Below, one piece after another: positions 1 to 11,377 of a DNA stretch of 64,000 nt; the stretch's first letter is position 1, and each line of letters starts with the position of its first letter. The notes below the pieces were generated by a model. The model did no database searches, was not told the DNA's origin, and saw only the letters and a list, made by a program, of their open reading frames with translations. The stretch is from Pollenia angustigena. Taxonomy: Eukaryota; Arthropoda; Insecta; Diptera; Polleniidae. The DNA lies in the NCBI GenBank assembly GCA_930367215.1, contig OV884058.1:202820208-202884207 (forward strand). The letters are read 5' to 3'. The position numbers were made by a program, and so were the translations under genes.

Positions 1-640
1 CGGTTAAAAAATCTTAAAAAATAAGGTAAAATCTTACTTCTGGCAGCGTTGCATTGCTATCATTTGAAATGAACGTAGGGAGGGGTACATTTCAATGCAA
101 ATCTTTAATTTAATAGCACGTCTGAGTTCTAAAACATCATAATGCCTTGCAGTGTCAAAATGTATTATTAAATCTAACGATGCACAGTTTGCCTATTGTG
201 TAAGCATTGATACGTTTTTTGGTGCACTTTGGAATAGATGTGTAAAATATTTAATCTCGTGTTGGATCTTACCTATTTCCACGCAGAGAAAAAACATGAT
301 TACTAAATGTTCACTACGACCATTTTTATTCATATTTGCCTTAAATGTTTACCCTAACAAGCATGGTGTTAGGAAATATAAAAACATGATTTGAAAGATC
401 GTTGGCATATTTTTGCTGAACGTAATAATATGTTTGGGACAATAATTAGCTATTACATTATGTCTGAGCATATATTGTTACTTAAGACGTGTTTGACACA
501 ATCATAACCACAAACATTAATGATAGTTTGCGATTGTGATTGTATCAACTAGTTTTTTTCTTTGCGTGCGGGGATGAACATTTGGCCCAGTGATGCTAAA
601 GCTGGCATCACAATCATAAAAAGTATTATGGGGTCAAAAA
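1..640. other. gene-free AT-rich stretch
   Basis: No convincing coding region or known element is visible. The only structure is a short imperfect inverted repeat at about 490-552, with arms resembling GACACAATCATAACC and its complement around a small loop. Confidence 0.5.
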
Positions 641-799
641 TGAAGACACTTGTCACCCCAGTTGGCCGAGCCTTTAAGGCATCCTCGAAGACGGATGTAC
701 AGCAATGTTAATTCCTGCACGACATGTGGGGGACAGCGAGAACAAATCTTCAACGACATTTTCGAACAAGTGCCGCGAAAATCGTGTACGACACAAAGA

Positions 800-1332
800 G
801 AGACAATGTCGCTCTTCTTGTCGTTCATTCGACAATCAAAAGATTACGTAGACGACAATGTCGACTACTTTGTCGTCAACGAGTACATGCATGACAATGT
901 CGTCTATTTTGACGTCCACGACAAATATTGTTATACGTTATCTATTTCAGAGTGTTTTTCAGTATAGTTGGAATTTTAATTTCTGTTGCATGTTTTATAT
1001 TCGACTCTAACAAAGAATTCTAAAGTTGACATTTAAGTATTAACCAGCCCGCGAGCAACCTCATCAGCATTTTTCGGTTTAACTGGTCAGAACTTATTCG
1101 TAAATTTTATGTAGGTATTTAAATCAACAATTAAAAAAAGGAATGTCAGAATTTTAACAAAATCAAGCAAGTGATTGAATAGCATTCAAGAAAACTTTGT
1201 CGTCAATAGCTTTTATACAAGACAACTTATAAGACAATGTCGCTCATACTGTCCCACATATAGTTTAATAGAGGACAAATTATAAAACAATGTCGCTCAT
1301 ATAGTGCCACATAGAGCTAAATAGAAGACAAC
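800..1332. repeat. ACAATGTCG-motif patch with a tandem 54-bp unit
   Basis: The motif ACAATGTCG occurs at about 803, 855, 894, 1234 and 1287. From about 1219 to 1332 the sequence is roughly two copies of a 54-bp unit (GACAACTTATAAGACAATG and a diverged copy) plus the start of a third. An open frame at 650-967 covers the first part, but its product is repetitive and matches nothing I recognise, so I treat the patch as repeat DNA. Confidence 0.5.
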
Positions 1333-1700
1333 TTATTTATCGATCTATCTCCAAGAAAACAGAACTGAAGATGTATCTTATAAGATAATTGTTTCAATAT
1401 ATTTTTATATATTTTTATAACTTCAACGACCTCAAAGTTTGATTGCAATCAAATAAATTCCATTTTTTTAATTAAATCAATTGTCATTTTAAAATCAAAT
1501 TTTTTAACACGCAAATTCACACAATTAAATAGGTTAATTGAACTCTGAAGTCTTCATTAATTTTCGATGTTTATAAAATAAATAATACGTTTATTACCTT
1601 TAAATAATAACGTCATACAGACGCCTGTCTTAAACATGAGTTGCCTGGGCGATTTATGGGTGAAAACGAATTTATAAGCAACTACTAATATTTTTATTAT

Positions 1701-1850
1701 TTAAGTCTGGGTTCACACTATGAAAGTTTTCTTTCAGAAAATCTGAGTTTATTGGTGAGAGGGGAGAGAATAAAAGAATGTTCTCTTCCCCTCTCACCAA
1801 TAAACTCGGACTTTCTGAAAGAAAACTTTCATAGTGTGATCCCAGACTAA
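1701..1850. mobile_element. hairpin MITE, near-complete 150-bp inverted repeat
   Basis: Two arms of about 68 bp are almost perfect reverse complements around a loop of about 12 bp (ATAAAAGAATGT). The ends read TTAAGTCTGGG and CCCAGACTAA. The arms contain CACACTATGAAAG and AGAGGGGAGAGA. A degraded relative lies at 35211. It is non-coding; mobility is inferred from structure and from the second copy. Confidence 0.75.
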
Positions 1851-1859
1851 CAAGTGAAC

Positions 1860-2690
1860 ATTGGTGGAAACACATAATTTCATTAAAAAAAATAATTTAA
1901 GAGTTTATGTACATTTTTAAATTAAATAAGTATGTATACATTAAATTTTCTACTGAAAACATGAACCAAAAAAAAGGACATTAATCAAAAAAGAGAATAC
2001 AATTTCTTAAAAAGAGTTGGTAATATTGTTTGTCTAATATTTTTCAACTGCCATCACGGCTAATAGAGGTAATCGCGAGTAATCGTAGCACACAAATTGA
2101 AAACATTGCAAACAAAAAACAATAAACTGATCCTTGGACATCACGGTTAATCGGGGTTACCGGTTACCCGTTTAACTCAAATTTAACTAGAAGTTGCAGT
2201 TGCGTTTCACCGTCTGTTCTGGGCTTTACACTTGGCATTCAAAATGTTTATCCCTGACTTTCCTCATCAAAAACTGAACACACCTCCCCACAAACCAGTA
2301 GCGCACAATTTGAAAACAACAACATTTAACAATACCTGAATTAATTAATTTACTTGTTGCTTGCATTTATCCCCCCCCCCCCCCCCCCCCAGATTTTATT
2401 AACACCAAATATTTTTTGAAAACTTGTTGTTTTTGTTAAAGGTACCTAGGTTTTAAACAAATTTTGTGGTTTTATAAATGAATACACGCTTTAAAGTCAT
2501 TTGTCACCTAAAATGCAAATTTTGTATGACAAAAAGCAACATTTAATACTTTTTGTGTATTTTGTATTATTTTTTCAATTAAGTCTTTATGTGCATTTTC
2601 TATTGCTCAAGGTTAAACGATGTTATACACTATTATAATGTATTTATTATAAAAAGTCACTACCAGAAGATGGGATTATGTTTAAAAAGT
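1860..2690. other. gene-free stretch with a poly-C tract
   Basis: No gene is seen. An uninterrupted run of 20 C residues occupies 2371-2390, unusual in this AT-rich DNA. The rest is AT-rich sequence without recognised repeats. Confidence 0.5.
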
Positions 2691-2693
2691 ATA

Positions 2694-2732
2694 TCGCTAG
2701 CTTAGAGTGCAAAGGCGCCAACTGCACTTTTT
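2694..2732 (+). repeat. left TIR of the 2.75-kb transposon
   Basis: Identical over 39 bp to the reverse complement of 5404-5442. It contains AAAGGCGCCAACTGCAC, with an internal GGCGCC palindrome. Confidence 0.9.
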
Positions 2733-3285
2733 GAAAATTTTCAGGAGAGACAAAAACTGTATAAAAAAATTTACATTATATCTTGTAAATTTTTTTTAAT
2801 GGAATTTTATTTGCTTTGTTGTTACATACATATACAGTAAGTAAAAAATAAAAAAAAAAATTGTATCTTTGATTTAGAAGTATTTTTGTTATTTAGCACC
2901 CTTTCTGTTGTTATTTTTGATTTGTGCATATCATTTAGCGCCTTTTCTATAAAAAAAATGTTGAACAGTTTTCTTATTTGATTTAAATAATATGACTTTA
3001 TTTGTGTTTTTAATACCGATAGCATTTAATATTTATTGTAAAAAAAACATTTGCATTGTATACAGTCTTACTTCGTTGCTGTGACTTAAATTTAATTATA
3101 AAAAAATTTAATTTCTTAGGTTTTTATCACATGAAGTTAAGTTTGCAGTCTTACTTCGTTGCTGCTTATATAAAATAAATTAAGAAAATATATAGCACCT
3201 ACATTGAGGATATATGTATATTACTCGTGAGGTAATTCGTCATAAAACTTGTGGTGATCTTTTGCCAAGGTCATTTTTAATATTG

Positions 3286-5081
3286 TTAATCCTCATATTT
3301 CCTAGTTGTAATTTTTTTTCTCTCACTGTGAAGTTGCGGTAAATCAGACCACTCTAGCGGAGAAATAGTTTTATTTATTCTTTGAGGATGTTGTTGCCAT
3401 GAATTTGGGAATCTCAATTTGTAAAACATTTCTTTTTCTGCTGTATATCTTATCGCACGAATATCAGTGACTTTGGTATCACCTTTTTCCCGGCCAGGAC
3501 GAATGCTTTTCACGAATTGGAGGTCTCTAAATGTTTTGAAAAAAGTGTGATCCAAATATTCCACTTCATAATGTTCTGGGTTCTTTCGAGCTTCTTTACA
3601 AATAGCTATATATTCTGCAGGTACGTCTATAGTCCGATGCTTCAACGCACGTTCGATGAGTGAGTGAACGCTGTCAGCCTCCATTTGCGTGTGTCCAGTT
3701 TCTAAAATGTTTTGTTCTATTGTTATTTGATGTTTAACAGCTGCATTCAATAAAGTATTACTCATAGTCATATTTCTATTTTGGTATGAGCATCCGTCGC
3801 TGTAAAAAATAATTTTTGTCGGAATTTCAGCGCCACTGAGGTAAGGAAGAATTTTTTGTTCAACAAAATATACCCAAATGCTGGCGAATTCTTCCGCAGA
3901 CACGCTACCTTCAACCTCATTCCAAATAAAGCAGTAACCTTTATGGTTTATCAAATTATAAAAAACTAAGTTGTGCACTTGCAATTTTGTACGATAGTAT
4001 AGGCTGCTTACTTCCGATTTTGGCGCCATTAAAACCGCTTGCAGATCTACAGTTAGCACGATACGCTCTTCCGCTTTGTCCTTTTGCTTTTCGTTTCTGG
4101 CTTCTTCTTTTTTTTCTTGGTGAAGAGCGTATTGGTCATGCGAAATGTTATCCATAGAATGACGCACACAAATTTCGCATTGATCTTTTTTTGGCGAAAA
4201 TAATCCATAATTTTTTACTTCAAATGCTTCATAAAATACCGAAATTGAAAGCGGCTTTATTTCATGTTTTGGACACCAATCTTTTACGTAAAAATTGTAA
4301 ATCATTCGTTTTGAATTCCAGTCCGGTAGAAGATATTTTTTTTGTGTTGCTGCACGACAATAGTGCGACTCCATGACTGGCAAAGAATCCAAAAAAGAAT
4401 TCAAATATTTTCGTTGATTTGCAAAATTTGTCAGTATTTGAATTTTTGTTACCGGTTACAGGCCGTTTTACCATATTCAGCATTGCATGTCTACCAATGT
4501 CCAGTGTATTTAAAAAAAAAGTTCTGCACACACGCATATTTTTATTATCTATTTTTAGGTAATATTTTAAAGTTTGACATCTTTTTGGTTGTTCGTTCTC
4601 TTCACGTTTTACACGTCTAACTGGTGGGGTACTTTGTATCAAGGTATTTACATAAATTCGCTTTTGTTTTGTATCCATACTCCAAAATTGTTTAAATAGT
4701 CTACCTCTCTCGTCGTCAGTGATTTGCGCGCATTGCATGGCTGATTTGCCAGTTTTACTTGTACATTTACAACGCTGCTTCATTGCTCTTGCATTTCTCT
4801 TTTTTTTATAGCACCAAACGTTATTTTCTTTCTTTTTTCCATAATACGATTTACCACTTTGTCTTCGATATTTGTTTTGACCAATCTGCGTTTTTAACTT
4901 GCACTCTCTTCTTGCGGTTTTTGGATTTTACGGGCATGTCCATGGAATAATACGAATCGCTGTGGAAACTATAAGGCACGAGTCCGTAAACACCATCGTC
5001 TACATTATTGCCAAAAGGGTCAATGTTATTGCTGTTTTCAATTGCTTGTAAAGCAGTGTTATTACTTTCGTCTTTCGCCAT
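3286..5081 (-). pseudogene. transposase-like gene of the SDG-QNRN (DUF7869-like) family, frameshifted
   Basis: The gene is read in three minus-strand frames. The first (5081 to 4851) starts with a good ATG, is acidic, then basic. The middle part (about 4850 to 4397) has a Cys/Lys-rich stretch (QRCKCTSKTGKSAMQC) and the segment DDERGRLFKQFW. The last open frame, 372 residues (4404-3286), holds the probable RNase-H-like core: VDLQ (D120), YSDGCSYQNRN (D203), and GHTQMEADSVHS (H238, E242), plus a CEIC pair near residue 76. D-D-E/H is an inference. A one-base shift at the A6 run 4391-4396 separates the last two frames. A second shift, or a small intron using GTAAAT, lies near 4848. Many insect databases hold full-length relatives labelled 'uncharacterized'. 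The TIRs around it identify this copy as transposon-borne. Likely inactive as written. Confidence 0.75.
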
Positions 5082-5446
5082 ACAGACCTTTTAATAAATG
5101 TAGTTATAATTAAGTTACTATTTGTAAAACAATAATAAGAATATGTTACCTTTTGCGAGCAAAATGAATGTTAGAAAAAGCAATAATTTAATTTTTAAGG
5201 AGAACGAACGAACAACCAGCACAATTTAGCAACAATCACATGTGTTTAATGAACTTAGCGCGCGCTTTTTCACAGAGATGTACATGGCACTTTTGCGCAT
5301 CAACACGAAACCATATGAAAAAAAAAGTTACCAACCTTTTTTTTTTTTTAAACGATGTATTTTTTGACTCTCTTTCGTTCTGCACTAAAATCTCAATTTT
5401 GTAAAAAAGTGCAGTTGGCGCCTTTGCACTCTAAGCTAGCGATATA

Positions 5447-6376
5447 GGAAATTCAATATTTTTCATGCCGCTTTCTGTTTGTTCAATTGACTTAAAGAGA
5501 GTAGACGTGAAATTGAAAAAGCTTTCCCTCAACAATAAATCTCAGTGTATTTATCGTATATGAAAAATTGGGAACTTAGCACGTCATACAGAAATCTTAT
5601 TGAAAAAGATTTATTCCTGAAATAAGTCAATTTATAAACAAAGTAAAAGTACGCTTATAGCACTTAAACTTTAAATGGGCAAATTGAAAAAATATATCGA
5701 TATATCGATATTTTTAAGAGTATCGATATTTATTATTTCAAAAATATCGATATATCGAACGTATTTTGCTGAAACTTTTGCCAAATTAAAAAATTTTATA
5801 TGTATATACATTAAGGATACAACTTTTTTACAATTTTTGAAAATATTAAAATGGCCCTATCCATACCATGTAGTGCATAAAAAAACAATATGAACTGCAT
5901 CTTTAGATTTTCGATATCGCCAAAAACGGTTCCGCGTCAAATGCAATTAAGTTTGGGATCAGTAATAATGCATTAACACCTACACCATGAACAGTTTATA
6001 AGTTTTTTATGGCAATAAACTAGTTTGTGAAACTTATTTATCCATACAACCCATAAACAGGTTTGTAACTAGCTTTTGAGATAAACTAGTTACAAACAAC
6101 CGATTTTTGCTAATGCAACTCAGTTTTTTCAAAATTTTATATGTGGCCCTTGGTACAACATTTGGTTTTCAGATCATTGTTACAATAAAAATGACTTCGA
6201 AGCCTGAAACAAATCATTATCGGGCTTTACTAATGCTCAGATATGATTTCTAAGACATTGAGTCCAAAAACACAACGCAGCAACCAATGCAAATCAACAC
6301 GAACTCTTACTCTAAAGTTAATTTCACTTAACAAAGATAGTTTTTAGATTGTAATAATATAAATACATTAAGAAAT
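5447..6376. other. gene-free stretch with ATCGATAT repeats
   Basis: No gene is seen. Around 5690-5760 there is a cluster of ATATCGATATATCGA-type repeats. Between 5990 and 6120 the words AACTAGTTTGT and ACTAGTTACAAAC recur in both orientations, possibly a decayed inverted-repeat element. Confidence 0.4.
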
Positions 6377-6703
6377 GAAGCACAGCCGCGAATAACGTTT
6401 TAAGTTACAAAATATTAATTTTTCATTTTTTGTTTTAAAAATTTTTTTTTTTCTATTATTAAAAATAATGATAATAAAAACTTTTATGCAAAAGGCTTTT
6501 AAAACATTATTCCGCACTGCAAAAACATTTCGGTTTCATCATTTTGTTAGTAACTTCCACTGGCTGACACTTTGAATGCCATTTTGAAGGCGTTAAGGTG
6601 CATAGTTTTGGTTGATTTGATATTTAAACTGTATTAACGGTTATCTGCAAAAAACAGTTTATGCTAAATGTTTCGTTTACAACGTTATTCGCGGCTGTGC
6701 TTC
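6377..6703. mobile_element. 327-bp MITE
   Basis: A 23-bp perfect TIR beginning GAAGCACAGCCGCGAATAAC is found at 6377 and, inverted, ending at 6703. AAT flanks both ends, compatible with a 3-bp target duplication as in PIF/Harbinger-type elements. The interior is AT-rich and non-coding. Confidence 0.75.
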
Positions 6704-7301
6704 AATTGGAAACCCCGAATTTGACAGCTCATTTAATAGCAAAGTTTGCCGCTATTTCTAATTAATAATGGCAATTAAGCTATTTTTTGGTCAATCTAAC
6801 GTTTTTATCGCTATTTTTATTTATAATTTGGGGGTTTTATTAAACAAAAAAGTTATCACTACTGTTCGTGCCACAACGTTGACGCTGACGTTGACGGTAT
6901 GGCAGATCAGCGTAAAAGCTAAGTGCAAGAATTCGCTCTTGTTAAGGTATGGCTGTTAAATATTCCAAGATTAAAAAACAAAATTGTCAGAAAATGTAAT
7001 GTTTTATTCCGAGAGACGGAATAAAACCGTCACTTTTTAGAAAAAAATCAGCAAATCGGCAATTTGATAATTTCGTAACAAAAAATCGTCAAATCTGTTA
7101 ATGTAAAACGTTGAAATTGGACTTAAAATTTTCTTTTTTAAATGTATCTTTTTTATGAAAAGGTGTATCTTTTTGGAAACTAAAATGTATCTTTCTCGAA
7201 ATTTCACTGGCAGCACTGGTTTTCTTCAAAAATTTCTTTAAGTAAACTATAATACCAAAAATGTCCTGTAGTAAAATTTTTACCAACAAATTTAACCTGT
7301 G
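6704..7301. other. gene-free stretch
   Basis: AT-rich DNA with no supported gene. A small open frame at 6768-6959 has no recognisable features. Confidence 0.4.
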
Positions 7302-7942
7302 CCCATGTTCTGTAACTCTCGCGTCGAGAAAGTTTTCGATTGAAATGTGTGAAATGAAACAAAAATGCCATAAATTGAAACAAACAGCTGTTTTTCTCAC
7401 TTAACTGTGTCTGTAACTTTTTTTTGGCGAGTAGAAGCTGTCACGTAAGGAAATTACTAGCCAATTTACAGAATAAGTGTGTCTGTAACATTTTGGTGAG
7501 AAAAGTTCCCGCTTTGAACTGTCAAATAAACTCACGAATAAAAATGGGGCGAGAAAAAATTTTAACACTAAAAAACAATTAAAAATGCAAAACGCAAAGA
7601 AAAATAATAATAATATTTTATTCTTGGCACATTTTTCATTGTTTTATTATTTTGCTTTTAACATGTTTATAAAATATACGAATGTCTTCAAAGCTCGTTT
7701 GCAAACAACAAACATTAAAGTCGCTCTTTACACAATTTGGCCGACGGTTGTGTTTTCGCCGCGGTCATTGAAATACATATTTTCAATTTAAGTAAATTTT
7801 GGTCGTAACGACGTAATCTCTTTTGATAGTTTTCGACGTGAGTTACAGACACACATTTTTCTAACTTTTCGAGAAACGATGGAATATTTTGTTTCACATC
7901 TTTTCGATGCAAGAAGTACTCACTAAAGTTACAGAACATGGG
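7302..7942. mobile_element. inverted-repeat element with CCCATGTTCTGTAACT ends
   Basis: CCCATGTTCTGTAACT at 7302 recurs inverted ending at 7942, and subterminal sequence (CGAGAAAG, GTGTCTGTAAC) is repeated in both halves. The open frames inside do not resemble transposase. Probably a non-autonomous DNA element of about 640 bp. Confidence 0.6.
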
Positions 7943-8861
7943 TACTGTTCTACAAAATCAATCAATCCCTAATGCAATTTTGAAACGAAATGAAAACGAT
8001 ATCTTAATGATATTTTTGCCAAAAAATTTCCCTAAGAAATATTAAACCCAAAAATATCTCTTAATCAGAATTTAGAAAAATTCTTAATTAAATATTTATC
8101 CAAAACTTTCCTTTAAAGAAATTTTTACAAAAAAAAAAAAAAAAAACGCCCTTAGTTAAGTTTTTGTTTTCATTTTTCTGTTCTTATTATTATGAACTCT
8201 ACTGTTTACAATATTTATTTACACGCACTGAATAAAAATGAATTTTTATGTTTTTGTTGCTTTTTACAATTATTAAGTACAAATACGGCTTACTTACGTG
8301 TGTATTGTCAGGGATTTAAATCGTTCGTTTGTTAGTTCGAAATGAAAACAATTCGCCAAACATGAATACGAAGAATTGAATCGGATAAATAAAAATGGTA
8401 TGAATGGATTCAATTTAAGCGCAGAAGAAAAAACTCTTGTCAATAGATGGCATAATTAAGTACATAATTGTATTAAATATGATAAAAATAACTGGAAAAA
8501 CCTCTTTACGTGCAGAAATATTGCAATATTTATGAACAGAAGTTCATTAAATCATAACAAGGTCACACCCGGCAGTGATTTTAAAACGCAATACTTTTTT
8601 TTTCTCTGGGAAACTAGTTTTGTAGTTTAGTAAATTAAGGTCAGAAATACAGTGACCATGGAATCGAACGGATATTCGGAAAATCTTAAAAGAGTTTAAT
8701 CATGTCTTAAGATCAACTCTTAGCGGTTCAATGGTATTTTGGGGTAAGAGCTTATTAAACAACATTTTATTCTGCCCTTTGACCTTTATTGTAACCATCA
8801 GTGAGAATAACAAATTTGGAATCTTTGTTACTTGTGAACCAATTTCTCAATAAATGATTAA
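7943..8861. other. gene-free stretch
   Basis: AT-rich sequence with an A-run at about 8129-8146 and no gene or recognisable repeat. Confidence 0.4.
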
Positions 8862-9079
8862 TGTCATGTTGACGACATGTTTTTTATTTTGTATAGTCGT
8901 GCGTATACATGTGTGCTTTTTTGATATTGAAAACAATAACAAAATTAAACAACGAATGAAAAAGCAAGACGTAAAGACAGTACATGCATCTGTGTACTCG
9001 TTTCTTTTCCCTTCGTCCCTCTCGCCTATAAAGTAGCAATCATGTCAATAAGACATGAGCCGTATGAACACAGGCTAAG
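8862..9079. mobile_element. 5'-truncated MITE, family of 19783-20045
   Basis: About 215 bp match, in reverse orientation, the MITE at 19783-20045. Shared words include GACGACATGTTTTTTA, AACAACGAATGAAAAAGCAA, CAGTACATGCATCTGTGTAC and the terminal GACATGAGCCGTATGAAC. The left terminal repeat is missing. Confidence 0.7.
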
Positions 9080-9975
9080 AAATAAAGTTTAAAGTTTGCA
9101 CTCTAGATTTAGCTAAAATGATTAACGTATATTTCCAAATTATTTATTAATTCTGCCTCTTAACATCACTGTTCCCTTGCAACAGCACGTGCAGAATTTG
9201 AACTTCCTTAACCTTTATGGTGTTAATCAGTATGATGAATTTGTTATTCATTGCAGTGTTTAAGCCGGCAGTAAACAATCAATAAAAATAAAATGCAAAA
9301 GAAAAGTAATAAAATAATAAGGGATAAAAGTGCGATTTATACTACTTTACAATGTCTTAAAGCAGGGGTTCCAAACGTTATATGCTGCGTGAGCCCCTTA
9401 GGAAAATTTTGTTTTTCAAGCGGATACCAAAACTTATTTTTATACTCAGACTTATCGACCGATTGGGAAAAAATTCGAATTAAGTTTTTATTATTTGATA
9501 GACCATAGAAGAAAAAAATTTTATGAGAATTAATCTGTATAGACAGGGTGGCGCATAAGTAAAGCTTTTATCTAATAAATAGATAAGATTTTTGCTTACC
9601 TTTTGTATGATTTAAAAAGTCAGCATTTGATTACTCAGGCTTGCTTTTCACAAAAATATAAGAGTTTCAAAACAAATATTTTTTCTTTTAATTTAACTTT
9701 TAATTAAAAGACCAAAAACAGAAACTGGAGAGATCTGTTAGCAGGTCAAACTTCCCCCTCACAGGGTAAAATAATCAGCTCTTAGAGTTGGCTTTTAAAT
9801 ATCTTCTTTCTTGTGTGTTTGGGTATATACTTCAGCTTCTATTTACATACATGATTCCCGAAGTAGCCACGCCAGTAACTAGTCCAGAACCCAAGTCTTA
9901 AATTCCCGATAACATAGATCTGCCGACTTAGCTTTCGCCGAATAAAGGTTATTGTCTGCACCTCTCTCCCCGCAC
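9080..9975. other. non-coding stretch with a GC-richer patch and a hAT-like end
   Basis: CAGGGGTTCCAAACG at 9364 looks like a hAT terminal sequence, but no partner end was found. The GC-richer part at 9730-9960 shares diverged words with 16195-16480 (AGCAGGTCAAACTT, AGCTCTTA, TCTGCCGA, TTGTCTGCAC), so both are probably one old repeat family of unknown class. Confidence 0.35.
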
Positions 9976-11377
9976 AGAAATTAATATCTTAAGAAAATTT
10001 TTAACAACACAGTTTCTTAAAAATAAAATTTAAGGTCAATAAACTTTTGATTTGATTCAATGAAAAAATTTATCAAAATTGTGCTTTGCAAAATTGCACT
10101 CAATAAAAGATTTTTAATAATGAAATAATTAAATATTTCTTCATATTCAATAAAAAAATATTTGGATCAAAGTAAAGCTTTGATATCGTTGCAAATAAGA
10201 CTTGAGTGTTTGTAATTCTCATTCGCTTTACAGTTTTTTTTTTGTATAATATCTTTAGCTATTCCAAAGTCTTTGGAAATAGGTTTCCTAGTGATCTGGC
10301 CTAAGCAACCAGCGAAATGCGCATAGGACCTATCTTATCCCCCACCAATTAAATTTAGTGTACAAATTTATTAAAGGAAATAAATGGGAATTTAGAGCAT
10401 CATAATTAATAAATCAATAAATAAAGATTCGATAAACATCCCAGCAAAAACTTTACCTACCTGGTAAGTTAGCAGGTTATGTTGGAGAAAATAAACACTA
10501 CTTATTTTTCGACTGAATAACTACTTATTTTTGTTTGAGGTGTCTACAGAATTCAGTACTTACAATACACTTACTAGGAGTCAAAACATATCTTGTTATT
10601 ATTTAACTACGAGTAAGTTGAATTGTAAGTACTTACAAGAAGCCAAAAAATCACTAGTTAATATACCTAATAAGAAGTTATTGAGTACGTTACGAGTAAG
10701 TAAATATTCAGTACTGAAAACAACACAACTAATAAATAGTTATTGAGCTGATTATTAGTAAGAAATTATTCAGTGGTGAAAATAATAGAAGTAATAAGTA
10801 GATGCAGAGGTCATTACTAGCAAGTGCTTATTGAAGTTTTCAGAATAATAACAATTGTAATGACAACTACTTACCAGGTAACGTATGAAATAACTATCAC
10901 CTATTACTAAAAATCAAAAAGTTTTTTCTGGGATTTTGTTTGATTTATTCAAAATTTTCAAAAATGTATTTTAACAAATCTCGTAAACATTTTGTTGAAA
11001 ATAAATTATTTTGGACAACAACTATTTTTATTGAATCAATAAACTTGGTTATTGATAAAATAATTCGATAACTAAAACTACAAACTTTTTATGAATATTA
11101 TTTTTGTCAAGCTAATAGGGCCTAAATTTCTTCAATGTAAATAAAATTCAATTTTTAATTACAATATTTTGTTCCCGACGTTTCGTCGATTGTTTGTCGA
11201 CTTTTTCAAGGGATTGTCTATTTAAAAATTATAAAAACAATAAAATAAATACAATAATACTTTTTATTTATCAATATAGCAAAAATCGGCATCGTAGAAA
11301 ATGCAAACATTTTTTTAATCAAATATGCGATTTTTAGTGTTCAAATATGACAAATATGTATTTTTTTTCTGTGCGGA
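9976..11377. mobile_element. long repeat, copy 1, with CCGCACAGAAA ends
   Basis: It starts with CCGCACAGAAAT and ends with its near-complement TTCTGTGCGG. Much of it matches, inverted, the region 14560-15192, for example TTTGATATCGTTGCAAATAA, AGACTTGAGTGTTTGTA and GGCCTAAGCAA. Copy 1 is longer because it was hit by a separate element at 10439-10933 and contains extra sequence at about 11085-11270, including CGACGTTTCGTCGATTG. No coding region is visible. Confidence 0.55.
10439..10933. mobile_element. nested 495-bp MITE dense in GTAAGTA/ACTTAC
   Basis: TCCCAGCAAAAACTTT at 10439 is matched by inverted TCCCAGAAAAAACTTT ending at 10933. The interior is packed with short words such as ACTTACTAG, GTACTTACAAG and ACTACTTACCAG in both orientations. 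It sits inside the longer repeat 9976-11377, whose other copy at 14560-15192 lacks it. Confidence 0.6.

Larger units (their letters stand above)
2694..5442 (-). mobile_element. 2.75-kb DNA transposon with 39-bp perfect TIRs
   Basis: The ends are perfect inverted repeats of 39 bp: 2694-2732 begins TCGCTAGCTTAGAGTGC and 5404-5442 is its exact reverse complement. Both are flanked by TATA (2690-2693 and 5443-5446), consistent with a 4-bp TATA or 2-bp TA target duplication; the palindromic flank prevents a choice. The element contains one minus-strand transposase-like gene. The perfect ends suggest a fairly recent insertion, although the gene carries frameshifts. Direct repeats of CAGTCTTACTTCGTTGCTG lie at 3064 and 3148 in the 3' region. 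Confidence 0.85.

Noticed and set aside
650..967. 105-codon open frame
   Set aside because: Repetitive ACAATGTCG-motif DNA; the protein has no recognisable domain, and a second frame overlaps on the other strand.
11160..11230. Penelope-like or DIRS-like signature around CGACGTTTCGTCGATTG
   Set aside because: The words recall terminal sequences of some retroelements, but no ribozyme core, RT or repeat partner was found.
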